A DNA stretch of 64,000 bases from Panagrolaimus kolymaensis. Lineage: Eukaryota; Nematoda; Chromadorea; Rhabditida; Panagrolaimidae. Both the position numbers and the translations under genes were made by a program. The stretch spans positions 2,914,001 through 2,978,000 of the forward strand of contig JAJQJQ010000003.1 in the NCBI GenBank assembly GCA_028622995.1. Reading direction: 5' to 3'. Shown here piece after piece: positions 25,535-43,006 of this stretch; position 1 is the stretch's first letter, and each line of letters starts with the position of its first letter. The notes beneath the pieces were generated by a model, which was not told where the DNA came from, did not search any database, and saw nothing but the letters and a program-made list of their open reading frames with translations.

Positions 25535-26818
25535 TTTGTAGGATCAAGCGAAATGAAAACCACGAGATTGTAAGCGACGACGTTGCAGCAGCAAACAATT
25601 TGTTGTCGAATGACGATAAAAACGTAAAAAACGTTTGAGTAGCCTTTTTATAGGCAAAGACAAAATCATTCTAAAAATGGAGGAGAATATGCAAATTTCT
25701 ATGGTAAAAGTTTGAAAGTTTTGTTACAAAAACAAAAAAAGGTTTAATAAAAGTTCAAGTTTGACTGAAGCCTGGAGTTTGTGAACGTTTTTTACGTTTG
25801 ACAAGGCTTTTAAATTTTGTAATTTTTATTGGCGCCACTTTTTTGGATCTTAACACCACTGACTGATTAACTGTTTCTTAGCTTACTCATTTTCTTTACT
25901 TTCTTGTTTTTTCCAGTAGGAAATCCTACCGTCTATTCTAGTATGACAATGCAAAATTCATCAAAGCAAATTTATAATTTTAAAAGTTGCAACAAAAAAA
26001 GGTATAAATTAAATTTAAATATAATTTGGTTATTTATCACGAATTTTGTGCATTTATTACTGTTTCAAACAATCATCATGTGTCTGCTGGATCTTTGTCT
26101 TGCATTGTATTATTATAAAAAACAACAACGATGTAAAGAAAATAAATTGTTACATAAAAATGTTGGTAAACAAATTTAATCAGTTTTTATTTCCCTTTTT
26201 TCTTTTTACTTACTTTTTGTCTTCTGAGATATGGCTTGCTTTGTTCATAACATGTTTGTGAAAAAAAGGAGATACATAAATGAGAGATGATGATTTCTTT
26301 TTCCGATATAACTTTAGTACCGGTGACATTGGCATTTTGCCATTATTTTTTCAAGCTTTTTATTTTCATGTGCTTTTTTCTGTCTTGAATTATGGGTTTG
26401 TGCGCAAGAGAGACATATCGTACCGAACATTTTCTTCTGACAATTGGTTTTATTTGTGTTGATTTAAGGAAACAACACAGACATAATGCAAAAAATAGAA
26501 AACAGCCAAAGCTAAGGAAACGAAGGGAAAAGGGAGAGTAGAAACGTTTTTTCCCCTTTATTTTTTCTTCTTCTATTTCTCTTTTCAAAATGGGCTGGGC
26601 GCAACTGCGTTGCAACGACAACTACTACTGCTATGCCTGTGTTGGTTCGGTCGACCATCAGTCAGCAGCTTTGGGTCTCTCTTCTTCCCCTTTTTTTCAT
26701 TCAACGAGAAAACAACACTCGCTTGCCCTCCTCATACATTCTCTTTTTGCGCTGTGGAGAGTGGTGTGCTTCTTAATATTTTCTTGTGAATTTATTTTTT
26801 TTACCAATTTACTCCAAA
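25535..26818. other. Divergent intergenic region, no gene seen
   Basis: This lies between the type I membrane protein gene (-) and the HMG-box gene (+). The segment 26580-26760 has less AT bias and an open frame, but no domain or splice support; it is more likely promoter or 5'UTR sequence of the HMG gene. Confidence 0.35.
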
Positions 26819-28249
26819 ATGGCTAAACAGGTATGTTATTTTTTTTAAAATAAAAGTTAAAAAGACTAGAAAAGCCTAGCACTGATTTAAAAAAAATAAG
26901 CCAGCGTTATGACTCCAAAAATAGTCAAATATAAAAGTGTTCTTTTGTCTCGCTTTAAATTTAATACCTTTTTTGGTTTAAAAAAATAGTTTAACTATGC
27001 CTTTTAATTGTTAAGTACAAATGTACGATTGCGAAATTTGGTTCCAAGTCAAATCCCATATAATTTTTGTCTATTTTCCACTAAAAACATTGGTTGGTTG
27101 CTATATCACAAATTTATATCTCAAAAGAATCAAGCATTATCTTTTCGCTAAAAATCCTCCTTTTTAAACATTAGAATTTTAGTATTCAAGGATTTTGTTT
27201 GCAAAGTTTACTTTATTTTCAATACTTTTTGCATTGGCAAAAACAGCAGGCCTTAGCGCCCAAAAAGCTCTCCTTTCTTTTTTGCTTAGTTGGTTATTGG
27301 TTGCGAGCACGAGCGACTGTGAACCGCGTTTTTTTGGCTTGGCTTTCGTTGACATCAGCGAGCACGAGGAGCGACAATGGGACTGCGTCCTTCTTTCTTC
27401 ACTCATGAAGGCCTCTTTTCTCCCCTATTTCTATTTTTTCAACTGAGCCCCCGCTCGCCTGGTTTTTTCCCTTCTATTTTTCTTCTCTTTTTCCTTTGCT
27501 TTGCGTCGCTTCAATAAAAACTGGCGGGCGACTACTACCAAGCAGCAGCATCAACAACAGCGGAGCAGTAGTAAAACGCGCGCATTTTTATTTTCAACTG
27601 CTGACTGCTGCTGATGCTCAACACTGAAAATGACAGGGGATGACTGCAGCAGTAGAAGAGAAAAGGAAAGGGAAGAAAAAAATGTGAGCAAGTATAACGC
27701 AAGGGGTTAGCGGCAAAAAAAAATAGAATGCCCCTTTAAAAAACTCATTGTATTCATAAAAAATAAAACTATAGTTGATTGCATTTTGAAGGACGACAAC
27801 AACAAACAAATTTATTTAGAAACCTTTTTTTAAACAAAAAAATAGGAAGAAAAAAATTCCACAGTCGCACGCACACTTGCGAGTGCTGAAACAAATATGA
27901 TGTTTCGTTTGAAGCAAAAACATAAATTAACTTTTTTTAGAACACTGGTACAAAACGCAAGGTTATCAAGAAAAAAGATCCCAATGCACCTAAACGTGCC
28001 ATGTCTGCATTCTTCTTCTGGATGGCTGAAAATCGTGATCGTTTGAAGAAGCCAGGAATGGGTGTTGCTGATGTCGCTAAAGCTGCTGGAGTTGAATGGG
28101 GCAAACTTACAGACAAAACGGTTTGTTACATACAGCTCTATCACATGACTTTTTTATAATCAAAAATCAATTTATAGAGATGGGAAAAACAGGCTGAAAA
28201 CGATAAGAAACGTTACGAAGTCGAAATCACCAAATATCGCGGACAATAA
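26819..28249 (+). CDS. Single HMG-box chromatin protein (HMGB/HMG-1-like)
   Basis: Exon 1 is only four codons (26819-26830, MAKQ). A 1,110-base intron follows, then 27941-28120 and 28178-28249; 87 residues. The HMG box reads DPNAPKRAMSAFFFWMAENRDRLKKPG, DVAKAAGVEWGKLTDKTRWEKQAENDKKRYE, covering almost the whole protein. There is no acidic tail and no second box, the architecture of insect HMG-D and C. elegans HMG-1.1-type proteins. These bind and bend DNA non-specifically in chromatin. The first intron is about twenty times longer than typical introns here and contains less AT-biased sequence (27200-27650), a plausible site for regulatory elements. Confidence 0.9.
26831..27940. other. Long first intron of the HMG-box gene
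   Basis: Donor GTATGT directly follows codon 4 and the acceptor is CTTTTTTTAG at 27931-27940. Open frames on both strands here (27180-27450) have no recognisable domain. CAG/CAA-type short repeats occur near 27535-27615. No exon is supported. Confidence 0.5.
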
Positions 28250-28639
28250 ACATGAGAAACCTCGAAATCCCCAACTCTTCTCTCACTTTTTTTTCTTGTT
28301 ACAATAATTTTACTAACTAACCATCTTTTTTTATTTATTAGCTGGTTTATACGTATAATGAAGGCATGCCAGTTACACAATTCTTCCGTGTACATATACC
28401 TTTTTTTTAAATAAAACAACAACATCACATGCAAACAATTTTTAATTTGAACACTTAATGTTTTAACCCTATGTATCTCATTTTTTTCTTGTAATTCATT
28501 GTATTGTGTTGTTCTTTTCTAATAAACTTGAAGAAACAAAAATGGTTAAAGAAATGCAAAGCAAGGCAAAAAGCAAAAATCTTAATTCTTTTTTATTAGT
28601 TTTATATAATTAAATTTAAGTTTTAAAATGCTTTTTTTG
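28250..28639. other. Convergent 3' spacer
   Basis: The 3' ends of the HMG gene (+) and the MRP transporter (-) face each other here. AATAAA-type signals for the HMG message appear near 28410 and 28520. No gene is seen. Confidence 0.4.
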
Positions 28640-34690
<6,051 letters not shown>

Positions 34691-37192
34691 TTCTTATTTA
34701 TTTGATATTAAATTAATAAAAAAATAATATGTGTTTGATGATGTGTGACAAAAATAATAATAAAAAGAATTTATCCTGCCATTGAATTATTACCCTATAA
34801 ACGTTTAATTTTTGTATTTTTTGGGATTGAAAAATAGATGTTGTTGTTATGTTTGTTCCAAACCAATTTGCATGGGGGTTTTTTTTTGACTGCGCGAGAA
34901 AGGAATAATACAACACACATATACAAAAATTGATTCAAGGACAGATGGTTGGTTAGTTAGTTGGTTGGAGGATGCGCAAAAAATTAAATTTTTTTTTTCA
35001 AGAAAAACATCGCACGCAAGAAAATTTCAAACTATTATTCCCAGTTGTTGGGGGTGCATTGAAGCAAAAATATTTAAAAAAACGACAGTTTTACAATAAA
35101 AAAAAGTTGAAAATAAAAAAATGAATGCTTTTACGTTTTACTTTGTTTCTGCTGGTTGAAGCAGCATAGACACGGCAAAAAATAAAAAAAGAGCTATATT
35201 GACATTAGCTTGATTTTTAAAACATTTTTTTTTCATCTCTTTTTTTCCTGTTTGAAAGCGCTCATTTCATTTCTTTTTTTTTACTTACATACAAACACAT
35301 ACACATCAAGCATAAGTCTCAACCTCTTCAGCCGCCTTGCTATAGCCCCTCTGCCACCACCACCTTCGCGCAGCTTTTGTGTAAGTTAGAATAGCTAAAC
35401 ACTTAATGTTTCACCTTTATTTTATTTTAGGTTGGTTGCTAAAACAACCTTTTCTTATGCTTCAAAAAAGAATCCATGGGCTAGCTAGCTAGCTAACTAA
35501 CTTTGTTTTTTTTCCTGCTAGACTGCTGTAGCGCTATGTGAGAGAGTTTTTTTTATCCAACCTCTATTTATTTTTCTTTCTATTATTACTTTTTCGGTTT
35601 TTTTACACCTCTCCTTTTGGCTTTTTAACATTTGTTTCTTGAATTTTTTTAAAGATGGAAATGTCTAAAATGAAAAAAAAATTTTAGGCGAGACAACTCC
35701 AAAAAATAAGCAACAGCATAAATTTTTGATAAGAAAAAAATTGTTTCTTTGGGCTTTAATACTTCCTCCAAAAAAGGCGGATTTAATCACTTAGAAATAA
35801 ATAAAAAGCTTAAGAAAAAAATATTTATAACAAAAAAATGATATAAGATGTCATTTTGATGGCGTCGCTAAGAAGACTTATATTATTTTCTTCACAAATT
35901 TAGAATTTGACTATGACAAAATGCAATATGATGTTGTTGATAGATGACGGACATACATTTTTGCCAGTTTTTTTCCTCCTTCTTTTTTACTTACTACTTT
36001 TTATTTTTCTACAACCACGGCTTTCAAAGAAGTAAAAAAATGAGAAAAGAAAAAGATTGTTAAAAAAGTTTGAAAATAAAAAAAGATGCAAAAGAAAAAA
36101 AACTATGATGCAAAAAATAGAACCAAATAATGCTCTACAATAATAATAAAAAGACACTTCAAGTTCGTCATTTTTTTATTTATTTCCCTTTCTCTCGCTA
36201 AAGCTTGGATTGAAACCGGATATTTATGGATTTTGTAGTTTCATTTAACGAAGCTCTTCTTCCGTCAACAGAGAGAGAGCGCGAATAAACACTTTAACAA
36301 AGCAAAAAAAGTTTTTTTTTTCACTTCGAAACAAATTTTTTATTTTGCGTTTTTAAAAAAAACGTCTTCACAACATTTTTAAGACAGTTGCCATGATGTT
36401 ATCAAACAACAGAAGAGCTTATAACACGCCGCATGCCTATGAATGATGATTAATCTTTTTCATTTCTTTACACTACTTTCAAATTGCTGTGTTCTATTAT
36501 TTTGTGGAAAAAAGTGCAAATTTGGTATCAAACGATTATTTTTTTATTATTTAAATACTTATATATATTTGGTAAAGGCTTTTTCTTCTTCCCTTTGTTT
36601 AAAAATTTTAAATAAAAGAAAATAATGGAAAGAAAAGCCGCCATTAAAAAAAAAGTCATGTACAAACATAGTAAAAAAATCATACAATTCCCGAGTTTCA
36701 TGCAGCATTCAGTTTCTTTCTTCCTGGTTGTTTGCTGATAATTTTAATGTAAACAAAAAACATCAAATAGCCTTTTGCATTGTTTTTTTAGAATTGTTTT
36801 AGGAAAAATAAATAAAAAATATCCGTCTTTTTTCTAAATGAAAAAAAATAAGCTCGTTTCGATCTTTTTTTTAGTAAAGGTCAAAGATGGTAGCGTCACA
36901 AAAGTCAACTTATAAAAAATGGTGCGTATTGCTCAAAAAAAAGCAAGAAATTGATCGAGTTTAAAATGATTGTAATATTTATTTTTTTGTCATTTTTTTC
37001 ACTCTTAATCCAATTTTATCAAAGCAATATTATTGAACTCTACATTTTATTATTTAACCTTATTGAAAAACATTTTTTGTTTCATTTTCTATTAAATCAG
37101 CATATGAAATCTCATTGACTTTTTTTCAACAAAAAATTAAACGATTGTATTTTCACGATTTAAAAAAAGAACACTCCAAGAAATAAAAAAAA
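34691..37192. other. 2.5 kb intergenic region upstream of the MRP gene
   Basis: AT-rich, with T-tracts and a short CTAG repeat near 35481-35494. It contains copy 1 of a dispersed repeat (36621-36928). No coding exon is supported. It should hold the MRP promoter and the 3' end of the F-box-like gene. Confidence 0.4.
36621..36928 (+). repeat. Dispersed 0.3 kb repeat, copy 1
   Basis: About 308 bases, from AATAATGGAAAGAAAAGCCG to AAAAATGGTGCGT, repeated in the same orientation at 41411-41705. Long stretches are identical (for example CATACAATTCCCGAGTTTCA and TTGCTGATAATTTTAATG). No terminal inverted repeat and no coding frame are visible. It may be a non-autonomous element, a duplicated non-coding RNA or a segmental copy. 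Confidence 0.8.
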
Positions 37193-38057
37193 TCAATAAA
37201 AATTAAGTTCGGGTTGACGGAGAGAAGGCATTGGAATAATTTTCCTACGCAAAGTCCACTCCTTTTTTATATTTTCTTTGATTATTTCATCGACTTCAAC
37301 TAAATGAACATTTATATTACCAGTCGGTTCGATGTGTTTATCGACAAATATAAATAAATTTGTTAATTCAATGTCTAATAAGCTGTATAGCGAACAATGT
37401 TGTAGCTTGATTTCTCTATCAATCGAAATAAGATTCTTCAAATCTTTGTTTGTAATTCGAGAGCGGTTTCCTTTAATCCTAAAATTATGAATATTTTTGT
37501 AAGCTGAAAAACCGCAGATCCACTTACTCGAAAGTTTCAGCCTCATGACACTTTTTAAAAGCTTCACATAAGATTGGAGTACAATCTTGAAACCAAAGAG
37601 TCAGGCGCAATTTTTTTAAAGAAGGTTGCAAAAGTTTGTTGATGATCCAATCGCTTAATTCAAACTCAATTTCGATGGAAATTTCTTTTATTTCAGATAA
37701 ATCAATCTTGAATATAATAGGCTCAAATTTTGCTTTAGTAATAAAGCGTAACATCAAATTTTTCCATATTTTAACTGTATTAAATTGAAATTGAAGGCAT
37801 TCTTTGGAAGATAATTTTTTCATAAGCGGTTCATGCAGCCAATCATCATGCATCATTATTTTTGAGTAGCTTTCCACTATTAAATCTTCGATATGTCCTT
37901 TTCCAATTTGAGCTTGGCGTATTCGTAAAGATTTACAGCTTCTCATTAGATTATGCGACAATGGAAGATTGCAAGTTTTTATGAGATGATCAATAAGATC
38001 TTTGGGGAAAAAATAAAATTGTTCGGCTTGATTATTAAAATCAACAAACCTTGTCAT
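37193..38057 (-). CDS. Divergent F-box-like protein
   Basis: Exons 38057-37528 and 37478-37193; 271 residues. The N-terminus FPKDLIDHLIKTCNLP...LMRSCKSL has the hydrophobic spacing of nematode F-box motifs (P..L...I..........L..SCK.L); the rest is a leucine-rich, possibly LRR- or FTH-like region typical of expanded nematode F-box families. If the call is right it would be a substrate adaptor of an SCF ubiquitin ligase, interacting with a SKP1 homologue. The motif is weak, and similarity outside it was not recognised. No paralogue lies in the window. Confidence 0.5.
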
Positions 38058-38564
38058 ATCTTTTAAATCTATGTTGTCTAATTAAAACTAAATTTAAAAA
38101 AATGATAAAATTATAAAAATCAACCACGCACAATCAAGTCAGAAAAATAAAACCGATGAAATTATTTCAAGATGGACTGCAGGCAGAAATGTCGACTCTT
38201 CTCTTTGATATTTTGACCTTTCCATTATTATATGATAAGTACGCAAAATTTTGAACAAACAAAAACCAGATGAAATATAAAATTATGATCTTTTCAATTT
38301 AAATCTGCGTACCCTATGGTTGTAGCAAATTTCCATTTCCCGGGAACCATAGCGCATCCTTAGTGTGCATAGAATTATTTTATATCTGGTAACATGTTAA
38401 TCCTTTACTGCTTTAAGAAAATCTCTACCGGACTTTGCTCCAACTTTTAAAACTTGGCTTGTTGAAAGAAAGAATGCTTGACCCTCAAGCCACCAGCACT
38501 TACTTATTTGTTTGATTGTTAACATGAACAAATTAATTTTTTATTTATTTTAATGTTACGTTTA

Positions 38565-38732
38565 TTATTTTTTCCTGATGGCTGCTTTTTCTTCTTCTTT
38601 TTTTCGTCTATCATACAAAGCTGCCGAATCTCTGTCCAAGTGCTCCAAAATATCGTTCATGTTTTGAAATTCCAAAGCCGTTTCATTTTTTCTTACTTTA
38701 TCTTTTTCCATTTGTAATAATTTTTGATGCAT
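38565..38732 (-). CDS. Possible small coiled-coil protein (55 residues)
   Basis: A short open frame with two in-frame ATGs (38732 and 38711) and a TAA stop. The product is highly charged, with heptad-like spacing around LEFQNMNDILEHLDRDSAALYDRRKKEEE. It stands out because the surrounding 1.8 kb has no other coding-like sequence and its GC content is higher. No domain is recognised; it could be a real small gene, a last exon or chance. Confidence 0.35.
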   Translation of the reverse strand: MHQKLLQMEKDKVRKNETALEFQNMNDILEHLDRDSAALYDRRKKEEEKAAIRKK

Positions 38733-39900
38733 TAGTAAAAAATAAAGTGTTATAAATTTTTTGTTGTCTTAAGTTTGGTTGCATGATCGGCTGTTAGCAG
38801 TACAAAAATGAAAAAGTGAAAAAAAATTTATCTTTCCATCGATCTCGTGGAAATCAAAAAAATAAAATCGTGATTTCAAAGCTTATTTTAAAAATATCAA
38901 CAGCGTCAATGTTTTCATACAATTTTTATGCTTGATTCAAGTTCTAGTTCTTTTCCTGTAAGGCTCGTTGTGATAGTTGAAAAAATGGATAATCAAGCCC
39001 CGCCTAATTTTTTTTTCTTCATTGCTTTATCTTCTTTTGTATTTAAGTAAGTTGCTTACAAAAATCCTAGCATCCTGTTGTCTGCCATAGTTTTGAATAT
39101 CGAAAAATTATAAGTAGCCGTTGAAGTGTTATTATTATTTGCCGAAGTCGAGAATTTTGATTGAAATTTTGTTCATCTGATTTTTACTATTATTTGAAGC
39201 ATTTGTATCTTCCTCGTGTCACCAGGTTTGTTTTTTTTTTTGAAAATGAATTTTATCCAGTTTTTCGATTGACACTTTGCTTTATACCACCATAGTTATA
39301 GCTGAAGTAGAGCCAGTTACTAAACATTTTTACGAGATTTGATGACATGAGAAAAAAATCAATTTTTATATAGTTATCAAAGCATTGTTGCCTAATTTTT
39401 CTAGCGTCAAAGCAAAACTCTCGTCATTCTTTTAACAAACTTTTTTATTTGAGATTCAGCATCTTTTATTCCTAAATTAATAAAGTTTAAGAAATTTGAA
39501 AGAAATAATTCTTACATTTGTTATTTTAAAAAAATATTTCATTATCATTTAAATGTTTTATTTAACTACTTTAATTTTTTGCGTTTTTTGCGATAACCAT
39601 GACCTAAGGCCGTAAAAAAGAATCAGCCACGAGACATGCTTAATGTAACTACGTAGTTAGAATTTTAACATGTATAAAATTTTAAAAAATTACCGATTAG
39701 TTTAATTTATGATATTTCCCCAAAGTTTTGAGGTAATTTTCGAACATGAAGATCATGAAAAATAACCTATTTTTCTGCGAAAATTGGCTGGCGCAACAAC
39801 CAAATTTATTTCTTGCTACCTTATTTTTCACTTATTGTCCAAAAACTTTAACTTTCTTTTTTATTTTATTTTTTAGCATTGTTCTGAGCTTTAAATCATA
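38733..39900. other. Intergenic, no gene seen
   Basis: AT-rich spacer upstream of the SGT gene. A polypyrimidine-AG just before the SGT start (ending about 39876) could be a trans-splice or 5'UTR intron acceptor. Confidence 0.35.
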
Positions 39901-41020
39901 ATGAATAAAAAAGAACAAAAAAAATCGGTTATCAAAGATGAAGAGAAGGATCTTGTAATTTCGTTCATTCAATTCCTTCGTCAAAAAGTCGCATCTGGTG
40001 AATGTGATGATGGGACCAGTGTTACATATTTTTTGGTTTATCGCCTCCACTTCCGCCTCCGCCTCAGGAGGTGGAGGCGCCTCCGGAGGCGTTGGAGGCG
40101 CCTCCGGAGGCGGAGGCGTGTAACACTGGATGGGACTAAAAAATGGCTCGATGGTTGGTCACTCTATTATTAAATATTAAAATAACATTTTTTACTTTTA
40201 GTTGGAGTCAAATGCTTAGAAAATGGTTTCTCCTTAGAAAACTATGCTACAATTGAAACTCAACCCTTGCTTGAAATTTGGGTTGGAAGAGTAAGTGGAA
40301 AAAGATTCTCGCTCTGTATCTCATACTTTTAATTATAGAATAAAACCCCAAAAGTGAATGACATTGAAAGAGCTAATTGTCTCAAAGCTGAAGGTGATGA
40401 ATTTTTCAAGAATAGAAACTTTGAAAAGGCAATTGAAAAGTACACTGAAGCTTTAAAATTCAATGAGGATCTTGATTATTATACAGACCGAGCCGCTGCT
40501 TATAATTCTTTAAAAAAATATGATGAAGCCATTAAGGTATTTATTTTTTATTTTACAATTGTTGTTCCTTCTCAATTTTTTCTCACGCCACTTTTCCAAA
40601 TTTTCACCTATAGTCATCGGCAAAACCGCCCGGTCCTAAAAATGCACCTGAAATTCTTAAAAATTGAATATTTTTTTAAATATCACATCCTTCAGATGGC
40701 GAACGAGAAACAACATTTTTCTTTGCCATTGTCGTACAATAATAAAATGAATCTTTTAGGATTGTCGTTATGTTACTGAAACTGATAAAACATGCGCAAG
40801 AGCTCATTATCGTTTGGGATATGCCCTCTATTCTCTTGGCGGTTACAGAAATGCAGTTGAAGCATTTTCAAATGCAGTTAAATTTGCTCCCAAAGAAGAA
40901 AATTACAAAGTCAATCTTAATATGGCTAAACAAAAACTTAAAGCTGAAGAAGCAGATCAACTGAAAGCAGATGAAGCTATGGAAAAGAAAATTAGAGAAT
41001 CACGAAAACATGATTTCTGA
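39901..41020 (+). CDS. sgt-1: Small glutamine-rich TPR co-chaperone (SGT) carrying a transposon-derived insert
   Basis: Exons 39901-40153, 40202-40290, 40339-40536, 40760-41020; 266 residues including about 40 contributed by a transposon. The N-terminal dimerisation domain (LVISFIQFLRQKVASGEC...VGVKCLENGFSL) is followed by three TPRs (ERANCLKAEGDEFFKNRNFEKAIEKYTEAL; DYYTDRAAAYNSLKKYDEAIKDC; ARAHYRLGYALYSLGGYRNAVEAF). SGT handles tail-anchored and mislocalised membrane proteins with BAG6/GET components and binds HSP70/HSP90 tails through its TPR clamp. The Gln-rich C-terminal region of animal SGTs is absent; the protein ends in a charged helix. The insert falls in the loop between the two dimerisation helices and adds an Arg/Trp/Leu-rich stretch without a stop. 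Removing the element and one target copy restores DDGTKKWLD exactly. Confidence 0.9.
40017..40128 (+). mobile_element. hAT-like miniature inverted-repeat element (112 bp) inside SGT exon 1
   Basis: Ends are perfect 10-base inverted repeats, CAGTGTTACA (40017-40026) and TGTAACACTG (40119-40128), flanked by an 8-base direct repeat GATGGGAC (40009-40016 and 40129-40136). An 8-base target duplication with CAG-type ends is the hAT superfamily signature. The interior is strikingly GC-rich in an AT-rich genome and contains two 21-base tandem units starting TGGAGGCGCC (40072-40113), each self-complementary, so it should fold into hairpins. There is no coding capacity; it must have been moved in trans. 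Element plus one target copy is 120 bases, a multiple of three. Confidence 0.88.
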
Positions 41021-41410
41021 TTTTAAGTTTGCTTGGTGACTAAAAATCGTTGATGTTTTCCAGCAAGTAATTTCATTTTCTTAGGATGCTAGATTATTAT
41101 TGTTCGGCTTCTTTGTGAACTTCTTTTTTATTAACAAGTTTCTTTATTATTGTTGTAAAATTTAATAAAATTACTTAGACGAAAAAGTTGACATTGAGAA
41201 TATCTGATTTACAAGTATCACATATTATAGTTATATTTTTGAAGGTCCAATAAAATAATATAGTTATTAACAACGGAGAAATTACATTTTAAATTTGCTT
41301 TTTTCGACTTAGTTAGGAAAAAGTACAGCGAGAAAACTTCGCGAGGTAAAACCTCAAAACACAAATAAAATTCTAATCAAAAAGTGTAAAAACGCGTTCA
41401 TAAAAAAAGG

Positions 41411-41705
41411 AATAATGGAAAGAAAAGCCGCTATTCAAAAAAGTCGTGTACAAACATAGTAAAAAAAATCATACAATTCCCGAGTTTCATGCATCATTCA
41501 GTTTCTTTCTTCCTGGTGGTTGTTTGCTGATAATTTTAATGTAAACAAAAAACATCAAATAGCCTTTTACATTGTTTTTTAGAATTGTTTTTGAAAAAAA
41601 TAAAAATATCTGTCTTTTTTCTAAATGAAAAAACTTGTTTTAATTTTTTTAGTGAAGGTCAAAGATATTTCGTCACTAATGACATCATCTTAAAAATGGT
41701 GCGTT
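41411..41705 (+). repeat. Dispersed 0.3 kb repeat, copy 2
   Basis: About 295 bases, same orientation as copy 1 at 36621-36928, with small indels and substitutions scattered through it. It lies 390 bases downstream of the SGT stop. Flanks of the two copies are unrelated apart from A/T tracts. Confidence 0.8.
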
Positions 41706-42007
41706 TAGAAGTCCAGAAAAAAACTCAATTAATCGATTGAAACTAAGAAATATTAACAAAAATATTACAATTTTTCAACGATAATAAATTTTGGTAACTT
41801 TTAATAATTACCGATTAAAAAATATAATTATCAAAGTTCGGCGACAAATTCTTAAAGTTAGTTACTAATGACAATGTTCAAATAATCAATCAAAAGAAAG
41901 ACAATAAAGTTAAAATGAAACACTTTAAAACCTTATTGAAAAAAAGTATTCAAATAGGTTATATTTTTATTAATTTTTTTCATTAATTTGATTGCTCAGA
42001 GAAAAAA

Positions 42008-42303
42008 ATGTTTAGACAATTATTTGTATTATTACTTATTGTTTTTGTTGCTGTAAATGCAGGGTAAGCATTTTATTTTTATAAAAAATTTTTAACATTA
42101 TTTAATTTAGAATTCGAAATAAACGCCAATTTGGTCCAGGTGGATATAACCGTGGCGGTGGTAATACACTTTATAGCCCGAGCTACCGACCAAGTTTAGG
42201 AGGTGGTGGAGGTTTCGGCAGAGATCGTGGATTTGGTCATCATCAGGGAGGAAGACCCGAAATTAGAAAAACTGTTATTACTGAAGTAGTTCGTGGAAAA
42301 TAA
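42008..42303 (+). CDS. Secreted Gly-rich peptide precursor (82 residues)
   Basis: Exons 42008-42063 and 42111-42303. Signal peptide about residues 1-18, then RNKRQFG, a likely dibasic processing site, then a Gly/Tyr/Arg-rich stretch and a charged C-terminus (EIRKTVITEVVRGK). It resembles nematode neuropeptide-like or caenacin-like secreted peptides or small cuticle-associated proteins in layout only. Function unknown. The signal peptide is separated by a 47-base intron, the same layout as the gene at 48.1 kb. Confidence 0.72.
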
Positions 42304-43006
42304 ATTAATTTAAATTTTTGTAAAAGCATTTATATTTTTTTAAATAAAAAATTATTAAATTAAGAAATTAAGGGTCTTCTTTACTTTAACGGGGCATGGA
42401 GAGTTTTTATTCTTCAGCATCAAAAACATTTTCTCTTTTCATTGTTTAAAATTAAAATTTTTCAAAAAAAAAAATTATGCCCGTTAAAATAAAGAAAATT
42501 CGAAATTAATTTAACAAACATATTTTTGTAAATACTTTTTTTGCATACCCTCGGTTATTTGATAATCAGCATTTTATAAATGATTCTAGCAACTTTTTCT
42601 TTGTCCAATGAAGCATCATTAAAACAAATCTTTGCGTATCTGCCTGTGTATTCGCCGTTTCCACTTCGTTATTTGGGTCAAAAAGTGATTGATTTTTGCC
42701 ATTTACGAAGATCATCAATTTTTCTCTCTCTATTAATGACATTTCTTGACCAACAGATTAGATCTTAGGGAAGAAAAGGATTTGCATGTGATACATTTTA
42801 AAAGTATGAATTGCTTTAAGGTGACAGTTACTAACAGTTGTGAGAGCTTTTAGAAATTTTGAAATAAAACCAAGTCCAAATTTTTATTGTTAAATTTTTT
42901 GTAATTTTTGTTTTCTTTTTTGAAAACTTATTTTTCTCGTTTATATATTTTTTACTTAAAAATATCAAATAAATATATTTTAGATACTCAATAACTTTTA
43001 TATATC
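42304..43006. other. Upstream region of the first astacin-prodomain gene, duplicated at 44290-44587
   Basis: From about 42575 this region matches 44290-44587 in order (for example TGTATTCGCCGTTT, TGATTTTTGCCAT, CATTTCTTGACC, GTGACAG..TTTTA). The tandem duplication therefore included the promoter as well as the first exons. Confidence 0.7.

Noticed and set aside
26590..27446. Open frames on both strands around the start and first intron of the HMG gene
   Set aside because: No domain or signal peptide, and no splice-compatible join; explained by less AT-rich promoter and intron sequence.
35481..35494. CTAG tandem stretch
   Set aside because: Only about three units; ordinary microsatellite with no sign of function.
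40020..40201. Possibility that the GC-rich insert in SGT is an intron
   Set aside because: Its interior is GC-rich unlike every intron here, no good donor/acceptor pair brackets it, and inverted ends plus an 8-base duplication explain it as an insertion.
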